Below are positions 16,952-25,686 of a stretch of DNA of 64,000 nt, one piece after another. The notes under the pieces are model-generated. The model worked only from the letters and a program-made list of their open reading frames with translations, did not search any database and had not been told where the DNA came from. The stretch lies in assembly GCA_963724435.1 (NCBI GenBank), contig CAVRUN010000018.1:1-64000 (forward strand), given 5' to 3'. The stretch comes from AP-15 sp963724435 (GTDB lineage: Bacteria; Pseudomonadota; Alphaproteobacteria; ATCC43930; CGMCC-115725). The stretch's first letter is position 1, and the number at the start of each line of letters is the position of its first letter. The position numbers were made by a program, and so were the translations under genes.

Positions 16952-17550
16952 GGTGAAGCGGCCGCGGATCTGTCGGCGGCGCGAAAGCCGTAGACATCAA
17001 GGCCCGCATCGAGACCGATTTCGCCAGACCCGGCTTGCGGTAATCCCGGCCGCCGCAAGACGCCGTGAACCTGTAAATTGTCAACGACCAGCGGCGGTGT
17101 GGCTTCCTCGAGTTTGGCCAACAGGCGTACCAGGGTCGCATAGGGACCGTTGAGCGCAAAACGCAGGCCAATGCGCCGATAGCCGTCGCGCGTCTCGGCT
17201 GGCAAGCTTTCGGTGCTACCAATCGTGGCGCCGACCGAGCTGGCAAAACCCTCGATCCGGCTCTGCAGACTGGCCGATGCGATCGCGTCGCTGGCGCCGT
17301 CGAGCGTGACCTTGCGGGTTCGCGCCGCGGCCCGCAGTTCGGCAACTCGGGAGCGCAGGGCCGGCAGACCGTCGGCGACCGCCTCTAGCCGAGGCAGCAG
17401 CATGCGGCCATCCTCGATTTTGGCCGCGCGTTGCTGGTAGAGATCGACGAGCGGGGTTACCGCCAGAAAGTAGACGCAGCCCAGCACAAGAACCAACAAC
17501 GCCAGTGCCAGCAACTGGCCACGCCGGCCGGTCGGCAAGGTGGCAATCAC
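16948..17550 (-). CDS. gspM: Type II secretion protein GspM
   Basis: A 200-aa bitopic inner-membrane protein. A short cytoplasmic tail is followed by a transmembrane helix (LLALALLVLVLGCVYFLAV), a coiled-coil stretch (QQRAAKIEDGRMLLPRLEAV) and a ferredoxin-like periplasmic domain ending LRFALNGPYATLVRLLAKLE. GspM partners GspL in the inner-membrane platform. The start is 2 bases after the gspL stop and the end overlaps the next gene by ATGA, so translation is coupled. Confidence 0.85.
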   Translation of the reverse strand: MIATLPTGRRGQLLALALLVLVLGCVYFLAVTPLVDLYQQRAAKIEDGRMLLPRLEAVADGLPALRSRVAELRAAARTRKVTLDGASDAIASASLQSRIEGFASSVGATIGSTESLPAETRDGYRRIGLRFALNGPYATLVRLLAKLEEATPPLVVDNLQVHGVLRRPGLPQAGSGEIGLDAGLDVYGFRAADRSAAASP

Positions 17551-17552
17551 GG

Positions 17553-18590
17553 CTACGGCGCGACCTCCGTTACGATCGTGAAGATCTCCTGCTTGAGCGC
17601 TTCTATTCGGGTGACAGGAGCGGCAAAGGTCGGGTTATGAAACTCGCTGTCGGCCGACACCGCGCCGATCAGCTTTGCCGCCGCCGCCGAGCGCCCGCTC
17701 ATCGTCAGCTTGCGCTGCTGCAGCTGCATCTCGGTCAGATAGGTGTCGTCCGGCAGCACGCGGGTGGCGGCCGCCATCACGGCCAGCGGCTGTCCGACCT
17801 TTTCGCGCTCCCTGACGATCAGATCAGCGCTGCCCGTCAAACGGGCAATCTCATCATGCAATTTATCGGCTTCACCGGCAGCCGCGTGCCCAGCCGCTAG
17901 CGATTTGTCGAGGGCTGCAATTGTGATCGACTGGCGCACAAACGGCGTCACGACCGCGGCGATGGCTAGAAGCGTGCAACACACCGCAAGCGGCTTCAGA
18001 AAGCTCCTGGGGCCGCGATCCACCGCTTGACGATGGTTGTCGAGCGGCAGCCAAGAACCCGCATCGGGACCATTCGCGATTTCGGCGCGAACCGGCGTAA
18101 TCTGCGCGATCCCGAGCCGCTCGATCAAGGGCGACAGATTTTCCTTTGGCGCTAACAGCAAACGCACCTGGAGACGTCCGTTCTGCCGATCGATCGCCTC
18201 GACCCGATGATTCCAGTAAAGTTCATCCGGTTTGAACGGGGTCTCTCGATCCATCTCGAAGAGCAGCGCCTGGTCGAGCTCGCGCTCCGCCGCCAGCGGT
18301 AAGACCAAGGTCTTTGCCAGCACGTCTTCCTCTCCGAGGCGAAGCACCGCCGGCTTGTTGGACGTGTTGGGCAGATTGGCGAGCCCTGAGGCCCCGAGGG
18401 CGAAATGTCCCAGCAAAGTTTCCTTGCCGCCGCGTCGCAGCCCAACCGCAACTGCGTCGATTGAATCGTCGATCGGCCCGATCGGCGTAATCACCGTGGC
18501 GTCTTCGGATGTCGGCGCAGACCGCCGCAGCCGTTGCGGCAGCAGGTCACCCAGCTGTCCGAACCACCATGTGAAAAAGTCACGGAGCAT
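17553..18590 (-). CDS. gspL: Type II secretion platform protein GspL (actin-like plus PilN-type domain)
   Basis: A 345-aa protein. The N-terminal two-thirds is the cytoplasmic actin-fold (PilM-like) domain with VLAKTLVLPLAAERELDQAL and LFEMDRETPFKPDELYW, typical of GspL. A transmembrane helix at about 205-225 (FLKPLAVCCTLLAIAAVVTPF) leads into a PilN-like periplasmic domain (LDKSLAAGHAAAGEADKLHD). GspL recruits the GspE ATPase to the membrane. The upstream 245 bp to gspJ contain no other gene. Confidence 0.85.
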   Translation of the reverse strand: MLRDFFTWWFGQLGDLLPQRLRRSAPTSEDATVITPIGPIDDSIDAVAVGLRRGGKETLLGHFALGASGLANLPNTSNKPAVLRLGEEDVLAKTLVLPLAAERELDQALLFEMDRETPFKPDELYWNHRVEAIDRQNGRLQVRLLLAPKENLSPLIERLGIAQITPVRAEIANGPDAGSWLPLDNHRQAVDRGPRSFLKPLAVCCTLLAIAAVVTPFVRQSITIAALDKSLAAGHAAAGEADKLHDEIARLTGSADLIVREREKVGQPLAVMAAATRVLPDDTYLTEMQLQQRKLTMSGRSAAAAKLIGAVSADSEFHNPTFAAPVTRIEALKQEIFTIVTEVAP

Positions 18591-18834
18591 GACGCGGAAC
18601 CGAGCCGACCCGAACCTTTACCGACACTGCAATGGTACAGAGCGCCGCGTGTGCGCAACAGGCTGACCGGATGCGGCCGCCGCTTAGCTCAACAAAGTTT
18701 CTGAATGTGGCTCGATCATGGCGATTTGCCCGGATAAATCAGCGGGATTTTGCCGGAGTAGCGCCCCCGGAGGTTCGCTCGATCGGATAAATTGGCACAA
18801 CCAAGCATCTGCCGGCGCGAATCGGTCTGCCTGC

Positions 18835-19449
18835 TCAAAGAACCGGCGCCGCGATCAGCACCGGCCAGCGTCGCCGATCGTCCTTGCCAAACACGAGGCG
18901 AATGCGGATCAGCTGAGGCGGTGCCGGCCCGTCCCAACGCGCCTGCCACGCTGCCGGCTGGTCGGGGACGGCGGAGCCCCAATACGCGATATCGAGACGG
19001 GCAACCCCGCTAACCAGTTCAGTATCGGTCGGCGGCGGTGGCGGTGTTAACAGGATTTCGTGCAGGCGCGGGGTCCAGCTCAGCACCAGATTGCCCTTGC
19101 GCAAGGCAATCGAAATGTCGGCGCGCCGCGTCGTGCCAAGGCCGGTCGGCAGATTGCCGGTAAAGCTCAACTGCTCGGCATCGCCCTTAAATCCATTGTT
19201 TGCGTCGGGCCCACCAACGACCTGGCCCTGCGGGACGGTGATTCCGGTCAACAAGCCGCGGAGAACGCGCGCGCCGGCGTCCAGTTCGGCGATTTCGCCA
19301 AGGCGCCGCTGCTGTGCGCCCCACAATGACAAGCCGGCGTGAACACCCTGCCCGAGACCCGCTACCAACATCCCGAGCACAACCACGACTACCAGGGTTT
19401 CGAGAAGCGTGAAACCGCTCTGCCGCGCGCCGGCGTGTTCTCCGCTCAT
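18835..19449 (-). CDS. gspJ: Type II secretion minor pseudopilin GspJ
   Basis: A 204-aa pseudopilin with cleavage motif SG/FTLLETLVVVVVLGMLVAGL (Glu+5 present) after a short polar leader. The body, with RRLGEIAELDAGARVLRGLL and a late IRLVFGKDDRRRWPVLIAAP strand, fits GspJ in size and layout. GspJ joins GspI and GspK at the pseudopilus tip. It starts 7 bases after the gspI stop. Confidence 0.82.
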   Translation of the reverse strand: MSGEHAGARQSGFTLLETLVVVVVLGMLVAGLGQGVHAGLSLWGAQQRRLGEIAELDAGARVLRGLLTGITVPQGQVVGGPDANNGFKGDAEQLSFTGNLPTGLGTTRRADISIALRKGNLVLSWTPRLHEILLTPPPPPTDTELVSGVARLDIAYWGSAVPDQPAAWQARWDGPAPPQLIRIRLVFGKDDRRRWPVLIAAPVL

Positions 19450-19455
19450 CTCTGT

Positions 19456-19878
19456 TCAGCCGTTTGCGGCTCCGGTCCCGAGACGCAAAGTCCGCAGGAT
19501 GACAGCGCGATGATGCCCGCGCAACTCCCACGAGATTGCGACCTCGACCGAGAACAGCGTCGTATTTTGCGGTGTAATCCCGTCGGCGGCGACCCCGCCC
19601 CGCTGGCTGACCGGCTCGACTTGCAACCGCCAGCGGTAGCCTCCGCCGTCATCCCCGGTTACATCGCCCTGCACCAGAGCCGCGTCGCGTCCGATCGCAG
19701 CCAAGTGCGATTGGGCGCGCTGCAGCGCTTCCTCGGCGTGCGCCGCGGTGTCGACGGCAAAGACGCCGCCGCTCCCGGCCTGAAACAGCCCAACCAGCGC
19801 CAGCCCGGCGATGGCGACCGCCACAATAACCTCGAGCAAGGTGAAGCCGGCATCCGCCGGTGGGCGCTTAGCGGACAT
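19456..19878 (-). CDS. gspI: Type II secretion minor pseudopilin GspI
   Basis: A 140-aa pseudopilin starting MSAKRPPADAG/FTLLEVIVAVAIAGLALVGL, with Glu+5. The conserved ALQRAQSHLAAIG helix and a C-terminal strand with WELRGHHRAVILRTLRL fit GspI. I use the ATG at 19878, which overlaps the gspH stop by 11 bases; an alternative ATG five codons upstream is possible. Confidence 0.85.
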   Translation of the reverse strand: MSAKRPPADAGFTLLEVIVAVAIAGLALVGLFQAGSGGVFAVDTAAHAEEALQRAQSHLAAIGRDAALVQGDVTGDDGGGYRWRLQVEPVSQRGGVAADGITPQNTTLFSVEVAISWELRGHHRAVILRTLRLGTGAANG

Positions 19879-20362
19879 CGGCGACCGTGACACGTCCCGT
19901 CAACCAATCGACGCCGACGGCAATGCGCCGTGCGTTATTCGCGAGCACGATGCGGCCGCCGGTCGAGCTGCCATCGGGATTAAACCGAATATCCGCGGAT
20001 GTCGCGCTGCGCTTTTCGCCGTTGACCGTCAACAACGCGAGCGAAAGCTGGGGCGGCAAGCCATGCGGCGGCTCATTTCCGATCCGATAACGATGGCTTG
20101 CAAGATCGACCGCGAACAGAATCGGCCGATTGTCGGCGATTGCTTCCGAGCGCGCCAGGCGCAAGCCGGCAGCCAGCTCGGCGGCGGTTCCTCTAAGGTT
20201 GAGACCGCTGCTCCACGGCGCCTTGTAGCCGAGGATCAAAACCAGCGCGAAGCCCATGATCGCCATGACCACGATTAGCTCGATCAAGCTGAAGCCGCAT
20301 CGCCGATCGCCGGATGGCACGGTCGCTTCCCACGATGACCCAGCTTTAGCCCGCGAGATCAT
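19868..20362 (-). CDS. gspH: Type II secretion minor pseudopilin GspH
   Basis: A 164-aa protein with prepilin motif CG/FSLIELIVVMAIMGFALVLI and the GspH/FimT domain (ELAAGLRLARSEAIADNRPI, DIRFNPDGSSTGGRIVLANN). It overlaps the end of gspF by 17 bases and gspI by 11, consistent with one operon. Confidence 0.87.
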   Translation of the reverse strand: MISRAKAGSSWEATVPSGDRRCGFSLIELIVVMAIMGFALVLILGYKAPWSSGLNLRGTAAELAAGLRLARSEAIADNRPILFAVDLASHRYRIGNEPPHGLPPQLSLALLTVNGEKRSATSADIRFNPDGSSTGGRIVLANNARRIAVGVDWLTGRVTVADVR

Positions 20363-21569
20363 TGAGGCTCAGCATTGCTGTCAGCAGCGCGCTGATAATA
20401 CCGGCGACAGCAAGACCCATCACGATTGTGATCGTCGGGATCGCCAACGCCACCAACCGCTGCATCATCAGCCGCGCCTGCTCTTCGTGGATGTCAGCCG
20501 CCTTTAGCGACATCGCCGCGAGCTGCGCCGCCTCCTCGCCGAGCTGCAAAAGTTGAATCGTTCGCGCCGGGAAAATTGCGGCGGCGTCGAGTGGCCGGGA
20601 TAACCCGGCGCCGCCCTTGGCCTTGAGTGCGGCCACGTCGACTGCGTCGGAAGCCGCGAGATTGCCAAGCGCCTCCTTGGCGATACCGAGCGCCGGGATC
20701 AGCGCGACGCCGTTTTCGAGAAGATTGCCGAGGGTGCGGGTCAGCCGCGCCGCCAATGTCTCGCGGATCAGGCTGCCGGCGATCGGCACTCGCAAAAGCA
20801 GCCGGTCGAAGCGGATCCGGTACGCGGGGATTCTCAAATAATGGCGGAGAGCAACACCCGCGATCAAGATAGCCGCGAGCAACCACGGCGTCGCGGCGCC
20901 GACAATCGTTCCCACAGTCATCAGGACGCGGGTTGCGGTCGGCAGCTGTGCGCCCGATTGCTCAAAGATTGGGGTAAATTGCGGCAGCACGTAATCAAGC
21001 AGCAACATGATCGAGCCGATCGCTGCTACCACAAGCAATGCCGGGTAGATCATCGCCGCACGCAGGTTGGCTGTTAAGGCGCGTTCGCGCTCGAGCAACG
21101 CCGCCAGCCGGTCGAGGGTCGCAGGCAACGTCCCGCCCGCTTCGCCGGCACGTACCATCCCGATGTAAAGCTTCGAAAAGCTGCGCGGTTCGCTTGAAAG
21201 CGCGGCAGCGAGCGAGCTGCCTGACCGGACCCTGTCGCGGACCCGGCCGAGGATCGTGCGCGTGCGCGCATTTCGGGTTTTGTCGACAACAAAACGCAGG
21301 GCCCGGTCGAGATCCTGCCCCGCCGCGAGCATGATCGCCAGTTCGCGGGTGACTTCGCTGATCGCGTTCTTATCGAGAGCGCGCGCTCCGCCAATCTCGA
21401 TTTGCAAGAGGTCGCCGAGCCCGCGCCGTAAATTAGCCGGGTCGGCGCGCAGCACGGTTTGTCCCTGGCGCTGCAACCGATCGACGACCCATGCGCGATC
21501 CGGCGCTTCCATGACGCCGTGCACGACCTCACCGCCACCATTGATTGCCGACCAACGGAACGACGGCAT
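20346..21569 (-). CDS. gspF: Type II secretion inner-membrane platform protein GspF
   Basis: A 407-aa polytopic protein with two T2SSF domains. The first contains LAIMLAAGQDLDRALRFVVD and SKLYIGMVRAGEAGGTLPAT; the second contains LTRTLGNLLENGVALIPALG and QLLQLGEEAAQLAAMSLKAA. Three transmembrane helices are visible (about 170-190, 225-245, 375-400). Length equals the family norm. It follows gspE by 90 bp. Confidence 0.93.
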   Translation of the reverse strand: MPSFRWSAINGGGEVVHGVMEAPDRAWVVDRLQRQGQTVLRADPANLRRGLGDLLQIEIGGARALDKNAISEVTRELAIMLAAGQDLDRALRFVVDKTRNARTRTILGRVRDRVRSGSSLAAALSSEPRSFSKLYIGMVRAGEAGGTLPATLDRLAALLERERALTANLRAAMIYPALLVVAAIGSIMLLLDYVLPQFTPIFEQSGAQLPTATRVLMTVGTIVGAATPWLLAAILIAGVALRHYLRIPAYRIRFDRLLLRVPIAGSLIRETLAARLTRTLGNLLENGVALIPALGIAKEALGNLAASDAVDVAALKAKGGAGLSRPLDAAAIFPARTIQLLQLGEEAAQLAAMSLKAADIHEEQARLMMQRLVALAIPTITIVMGLAVAGIISALLTAMLSLNDLAG

Positions 21570-21659
21570 CTCAGGCCTCCGGCGGTGAGCTCATCTCTGT
21601 CGAGTTCCGGGCATGCGCCCGGCAACGGAATGTCGCGTCAGGCCACTCGCACGCACCTT

Positions 21660-23441
21660 CTAGGCCTCGCTTCGGATACAGCGAACGACCTCCTCGATCG
21701 TCGTGTCGCCCTCGAGCACGGCGAGCAGCCCGCTGTCGAAGATCGGCCGCATGCCGCCCTCGATTGCGGCGCGCTCGATCGCGGTGTTGTCGGCGGCGTC
21801 AAAGATCAGCCGGTCGGTCGTGCGGTTCGGCACCAGTAACTCGGCGATCGCACGCCGACCGCGAAAACCGGTGCCGCGGCATTCCGGACAGCCACGCGGA
21901 TGATACAGTATGATCGGATCACCACCAGCCAGCCGGTCGAGGCCAAAGCGCTCGCGCAGCGACGCCGGCGCTTCCTCCGGCTGGCGGCATTTGCGGCACA
22001 GCCGGCGCACCAGCCGCTGTGCCAAAACCGCTTTCAGGGTCGCCGTCATCAGATAATCTTCGAGACCCATATCGCGCAGCCGGGTCATCGTCGCCGCGGC
22101 TGAATTGGTGTGCACAGTCGACAGTACGAGGTGGCCGGTGAGCGCCGCCTGAACCGCAATTTGCACGGTTTCGAGGTCGCGGATCTCGCCGATCATGATC
22201 ACATCGGGGTCTTGACGCAGGATCGAGCGCAATAGAGTCGCGAAATTGAGGCCGATTTGCGGCCTCACCTGTATCTGGTTGATGCCGGTCAGCTGATATT
22301 CGATCGGATCCTCAACCGTGACGACATTACGCTCGGTGGTGTTCAGCCTTGCCAGACCGGTGTACAGCGTCGTGGTTTTGCCGCTACCGGTCGGCCCTGT
22401 CACTAGCACCATCCCATTGGGTAATTCGAACGCCCGTTCGAGACCCGCCCGGATGTCCTCCGGCAGACCCAATTTTTCGTAATCGAAATCGACCGCGGTG
22501 CGATCCAGCACACGCAGAACAACCTTCTCACCGTAGAGCGCCGGCATCGTCGATACGCGGAAATCGATCTCATGGCCGCGCACCGTCAGCTTGATGCGGC
22601 CGTCCTGCGGCAGCCGGCGCTCGGCGATGTCGAGCCGAGCCATGATCTTTATGCGGGAAATGACCGCAGCTTGCAGCCGCGCCGGCGGCGGCTCGATCTC
22701 GTGCAATACGCCGTCGTAGCGGTAACGTATGCGAAGGCGGTCGGGGAAAGGCTCGAGATGCACGTCCGAAGCATGAGTTTCGACCGCACGGGCGATCATC
22801 TGGTTGACGAGCCGGATCACCGGCGCCTCGCTGGCCAGATCTTTGAGGCGTTCGGCATCCTCCTCGGCCGGCTCGGCGTCGGCGACGATGTCGTCCAGCA
22901 TCGGGTCGCCGTCCCCAGCCTCGACCGGTTCGGAGTAGAGGCGGTCAAGCGCGCCTTCGAGCTCGATCGGCACGGCGACCGCAATCGCGACCGGCCGGCC
23001 AAGGGCGGAGGCCACCGCCTTGCGTGTAAACACGTCGAGCGGATCGACCATCGCGAGCAGCGCCTCCTCCCCATCGGCGATGGGCAGCGCATGCGCCTTG
23101 CGCAGAAATTTTGGCCGCAGGCGGTCGACGAACAGCGGCTCCTCGGGATAATCTGCCGGTCCCACGAGGGGTGCGGCGACCAGCTGGGCCAGCGCCTCGG
23201 CGAGGCCGCGCTCGCTGATCATGCCGAGCTGGGTCAATACCCGATCGAGGCGGCCGCCGGTCTCCGCGCCGACGCGACGCGCGCGCTCCAGGGTCCGATG
23301 ATCGATGGCGCCGCTCTCGACAAGGGCCGGACCAAGCCGGGCCAAGGCCTCGGCAGCCTCCTCGGCAGTGGGTGCGGCGGCGGTGGGTGCGGCGGCAGTC
23401 GGCGCGGCGGCAGTTGGCGCGGCAAACGCCTCTATGCTCAT
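21660..23441 (-). CDS. gspE: Type II secretion ATPase GspE
   Basis: A 593-aa cytoplasmic hexameric ATPase that powers pseudopilus assembly. Present are the N1E/MshEN domain (LGMISERGLAEALAQL), the arginine-rich linker, Walker A VTGPTGSGKTTT (Lys355), the Asp box IMIGEIRDLETVQIAVQAAL, the His box STVHTNSAAATMTRL, and the tetracysteine zinc motif CRKCRQ...CPECRGTGFRGR. The extreme N-terminus has four copies of APTAA from a 15-bp tandem repeat. It is divergent from the prepilin peptidase gene across 84 bp and heads the secretion operon. Confidence 0.95.
   Translation of the reverse strand: MSIEAFAAPTAAAPTAAAPTAAAPTAEEAAEALARLGPALVESGAIDHRTLERARRVGAETGGRLDRVLTQLGMISERGLAEALAQLVAAPLVGPADYPEEPLFVDRLRPKFLRKAHALPIADGEEALLAMVDPLDVFTRKAVASALGRPVAIAVAVPIELEGALDRLYSEPVEAGDGDPMLDDIVADAEPAEEDAERLKDLASEAPVIRLVNQMIARAVETHASDVHLEPFPDRLRIRYRYDGVLHEIEPPPARLQAAVISRIKIMARLDIAERRLPQDGRIKLTVRGHEIDFRVSTMPALYGEKVVLRVLDRTAVDFDYEKLGLPEDIRAGLERAFELPNGMVLVTGPTGSGKTTTLYTGLARLNTTERNVVTVEDPIEYQLTGINQIQVRPQIGLNFATLLRSILRQDPDVIMIGEIRDLETVQIAVQAALTGHLVLSTVHTNSAAATMTRLRDMGLEDYLMTATLKAVLAQRLVRRLCRKCRQPEEAPASLRERFGLDRLAGGDPIILYHPRGCPECRGTGFRGRRAIAELLVPNRTTDRLIFDAADNTAIERAAIEGGMRPIFDSGLLAVLEGDTTIEEVVRCIRSEA
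23365..23424. repeat. 15-bp tandem repeat (four copies) inside gspE
   Basis: Four adjacent 15-bp units (GCAGTGGGTGCGGCG and variants) occupy 23365-23424. They keep frame and encode repeated Ala-Pro-Thr-Ala-Ala near the GspE N-terminus. Copy number could vary without disrupting the protein. Confidence 0.88.
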
Positions 23442-23525
23442 GAACGACGGGCTCCTCCTCGCGGAGCTGGTGGATCAGATCCTTGAGCGGCGACAATAAA
23501 CGATTGGTGTTCGGAGCGGGAGTTG

Positions 23526-24314
23526 ATGTTCGACGCGGCCTGGGTCGATACAACAGCCGGGTTTGATGCCAACGCGTGGGGCGCCGTGCTCGTCGCCCCG
23601 TTTATCGGCAGCTTTCTCGGGGTTGTGATCCGCCGATTGCCCGAGGCGAGACCGATCGCGTGGACACGGTCGTGCTGCGAGGGCTGCGGCGCCACGCTCT
23701 CGGTGCGCGATCTGGTTCCGGTCCTGAGCTGGCTTGCCGGGCGTGGCCGCTGTCGTTTCTGTGGTCGATGGCTCGGCTGGTTCTATCCCGGGGTCGAGCT
23801 GGCGGCACTCGCGATTGCGGTGATCGCGGCGCTTGTTGACCGGGGGCCGTATGTTTGGCTCGACTGTGTTTTCGGTTGGTGGCTGTTGGCGCTCAGCTGG
23901 ATCGATGCGCGACACTGGCTGTTGCCCGATCCATTGACATTGCCGCTGGTCCTAGTCGGGCTGTTGACCGCTCTGATCTTTGATCCCAGCCAATTGACCG
24001 ACCGCGCGTTAGGAGCGGCGGTCGGCTATCTCGGATTGCGGGTTGTTGCTTTTCTGTATCGCCGAGTGCGTGGCCGCGACGGCTTAGGCCAGGGCGACGC
24101 CAAGCTGCTGGCGGCGGCCGGAGCGTGGGTCGGCGCCAGCGCTCTGCCGCAGGTCATTCTGATTGCGGCGGTTGCCGGGCTGCTGGGCGCGGCATGTCTG
24201 CGGCTGTCGGGCGTCCGGTTGGGGCCGTCTTCGGCTCTGCCGTTCGGACCCTTTCTGGCCCTCGCGACCTGGTTCGTCTGGCTGATGCCGGCGCTCCAGG
24301 CCCCGGTCTTCTAG
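23526..24314 (+). CDS. gspO: Prepilin peptidase / N-methyltransferase GspO (PilD, A24 family)
   Basis: A 262-aa polytopic aspartic protease that cleaves and methylates prepilins and pseudopilins. The N-terminal methylase domain has PFIGSFLGVVIRRLPE and the zinc-binding cysteines C51xxC54 and C76xxC79. The peptidase catalytic aspartates are Asp127 in SWIDARHWLLPD and Asp191 in GLGQGDAKLLAAAGAW. About seven further hydrophobic helices follow. The ATG at 23526 is preferred over the adjacent TTG. It is divergent from gspE and should process GspG/H/I/J/K encoded here. Confidence 0.93.
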   Translation: MFDAAWVDTTAGFDANAWGAVLVAPFIGSFLGVVIRRLPEARPIAWTRSCCEGCGATLSVRDLVPVLSWLAGRGRCRFCGRWLGWFYPGVELAALAIAVIAALVDRGPYVWLDCVFGWWLLALSWIDARHWLLPDPLTLPLVLVGLLTALIFDPSQLTDRALGAAVGYLGLRVVAFLYRRVRGRDGLGQGDAKLLAAAGAWVGASALPQVILIAAVAGLLGAACLRLSGVRLGPSSALPFGPFLALATWFVWLMPALQAPVF

Positions 24315-24347
24315 TGTCCCATTCTACTAGAATCTCAGCCCTCAAGA

Positions 24348-24971
24348 CTAAATCTGCGGGACCTGCATGCCGCGCTGCACCGCCGGGCGCTGAGCAATGG
24401 TTTCGACCCAGCGGCGGACATTTGGATAATCCTTCAGCGAGACACCCTGCCATTCCGACCGAGCCACCCACGGGTAGCTCGCGATGTCGGCGATCGAATA
24501 TCCGTCTTCGGCGAGGTATTCGCTGGCGGCGAGGCGCTTTTCGAGCACGCCATAGAGGCGCGCCGCCTCTTTCGAGTATCGCTGGATAGCATAAGGCAAG
24601 GGTTGCGGGGCGAAGCGGCGGAAATGCTGCGCCTGGCCAAACATTGGCCCGATCCCGCCCATCTGGAACATCAGCCATTGCATCGCCTGCGATCGCCGGC
24701 GCGGTTCGGCGGATAGAAAGCGTCCGGTCTTTTCGGCGAGATAGATCAGGATCGCGCCCAATTCGAACACGGTGAACGCGCCGCCTCCCGGTCCGTCCTG
24801 ATCGACGATCGTCGGGATCTTACCGTTCGGATTTAGCGCTTCAAAAGCCGGCGTGAATTGTTCGTCATTGGCGATGTCGATCGGATGAACGCGATATTCG
24901 AGTTCGCACTCCTCAAGCATGACCGACACCTTGTGCCCGTTCGGTGTCGGCCAAGTGTAAAGATCGATCAT
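24348..24971 (-). CDS. Glutathione S-transferase, YfcG/Ure2p-like
   Basis: A 207-aa cytoplasmic GST. The thioredoxin-like N-terminal domain has LYTWPTPNGHKVSVMLEECE, FEALNPNGKIPTIVD with the cis-Pro, and FELGAILIYLAEKTGRF with the Glu/Ser pair that binds glutathione. The helical domain ends with EDGYSIADIASYPWVARSEW, the conserved N-capping box. The TPNGHKV start and PNGKIPTI are typical of the YfcG/YghU/Ure2p branch, which often reduces disulfides. It converges with gspO. In this window rich in aromatic degradation it may detoxify electrophilic intermediates, but it is not in an operon with them. Confidence 0.88.
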   Translation of the reverse strand: MIDLYTWPTPNGHKVSVMLEECELEYRVHPIDIANDEQFTPAFEALNPNGKIPTIVDQDGPGGGAFTVFELGAILIYLAEKTGRFLSAEPRRRSQAMQWLMFQMGGIGPMFGQAQHFRRFAPQPLPYAIQRYSKEAARLYGVLEKRLAASEYLAEDGYSIADIASYPWVARSEWQGVSLKDYPNVRRWVETIAQRPAVQRGMQVPQI

Positions 24972-25080
24972 CTCCGCCCCGCTGTTGCTGCTGCAACCGC
25001 TATGGACGGTCTAGCGCGTCGCGCCGCGCCGCGAAAGCGCTAAGCAGGCCCCCGCTGGCGAACTGGGGGTTTTCGGCGCG

Positions 25081-25524
25081 TTAGCGAGATTGCCGATCCT
25101 CGCTCGCTTGTTTCATTGCTTCGAAGGGGCGCGTCGCGATACGGCCGGCGATTTCCGCAATCTTGCTGCTCTGGTCGAGGAACGCCTGCAGATTTCCCCG
25201 CAGCAGGCGCGATTGAATTTCGAACATGTCGGTCAAGCTGCGGCACCCGACCAGCGCACGGCTAGCCTCCGTGGTCTGACGCATGACCTCCTCGGCATAA
25301 TGCGCCCACGCATTTGTGATGTCGTGGACGCCTTCGGCGAGCGAGGCGCCGGTTCTCATCGTAGCCTCGGCACCCGCAGTGGAGGCGGCACTCGCCTGCC
25401 GCATGCCTTCACGGGCCTGCTCGGTCGTCTGCCGAATTACATCGCTGGAAGCGCTAGCGATCGCCTCCGGCGCGCCTTTGGCCGCGTCCGGCGTCGCCTG
25501 ATCGCCAAACTTGGTTTCGCTCAT
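25081..25524 (-). CDS. Phasin-family protein
   Basis: A 147-aa almost entirely helical, Ala-rich protein with the phasin-2 signature DMFEIQSRLLRGNLQAFLDQ followed by SSKIAEIAGRIATRPFE. Phasins coat polyhydroxyalkanoate granules in the cytoplasm. The start MSETKFGDQA at 25524 has GGAGGGTT just upstream; the longer frame adds 13 residues without support. No PHA synthase or depolymerase is present in this window. Confidence 0.8.
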   Translation of the reverse strand: MSETKFGDQATPDAAKGAPEAIASASSDVIRQTTEQAREGMRQASAASTAGAEATMRTGASLAEGVHDITNAWAHYAEEVMRQTTEASRALVGCRSLTDMFEIQSRLLRGNLQAFLDQSSKIAEIAGRIATRPFEAMKQASEDRQSR

Positions 25525-25686
25525 CGAACCCTCCATGTCCCGCTGATGCAGAGTCGAACGCACAGCCGGCGCCGATGCTCCGCAAATTCGTGATTTGTTT
25601 GGTTACCGGCGGCGCGATGCGGTCGCCGAGCGGGCGCGAGAACCATCGCCCGAACGTGCCCTCGCAGACCGTTCATGGTGGAACAG

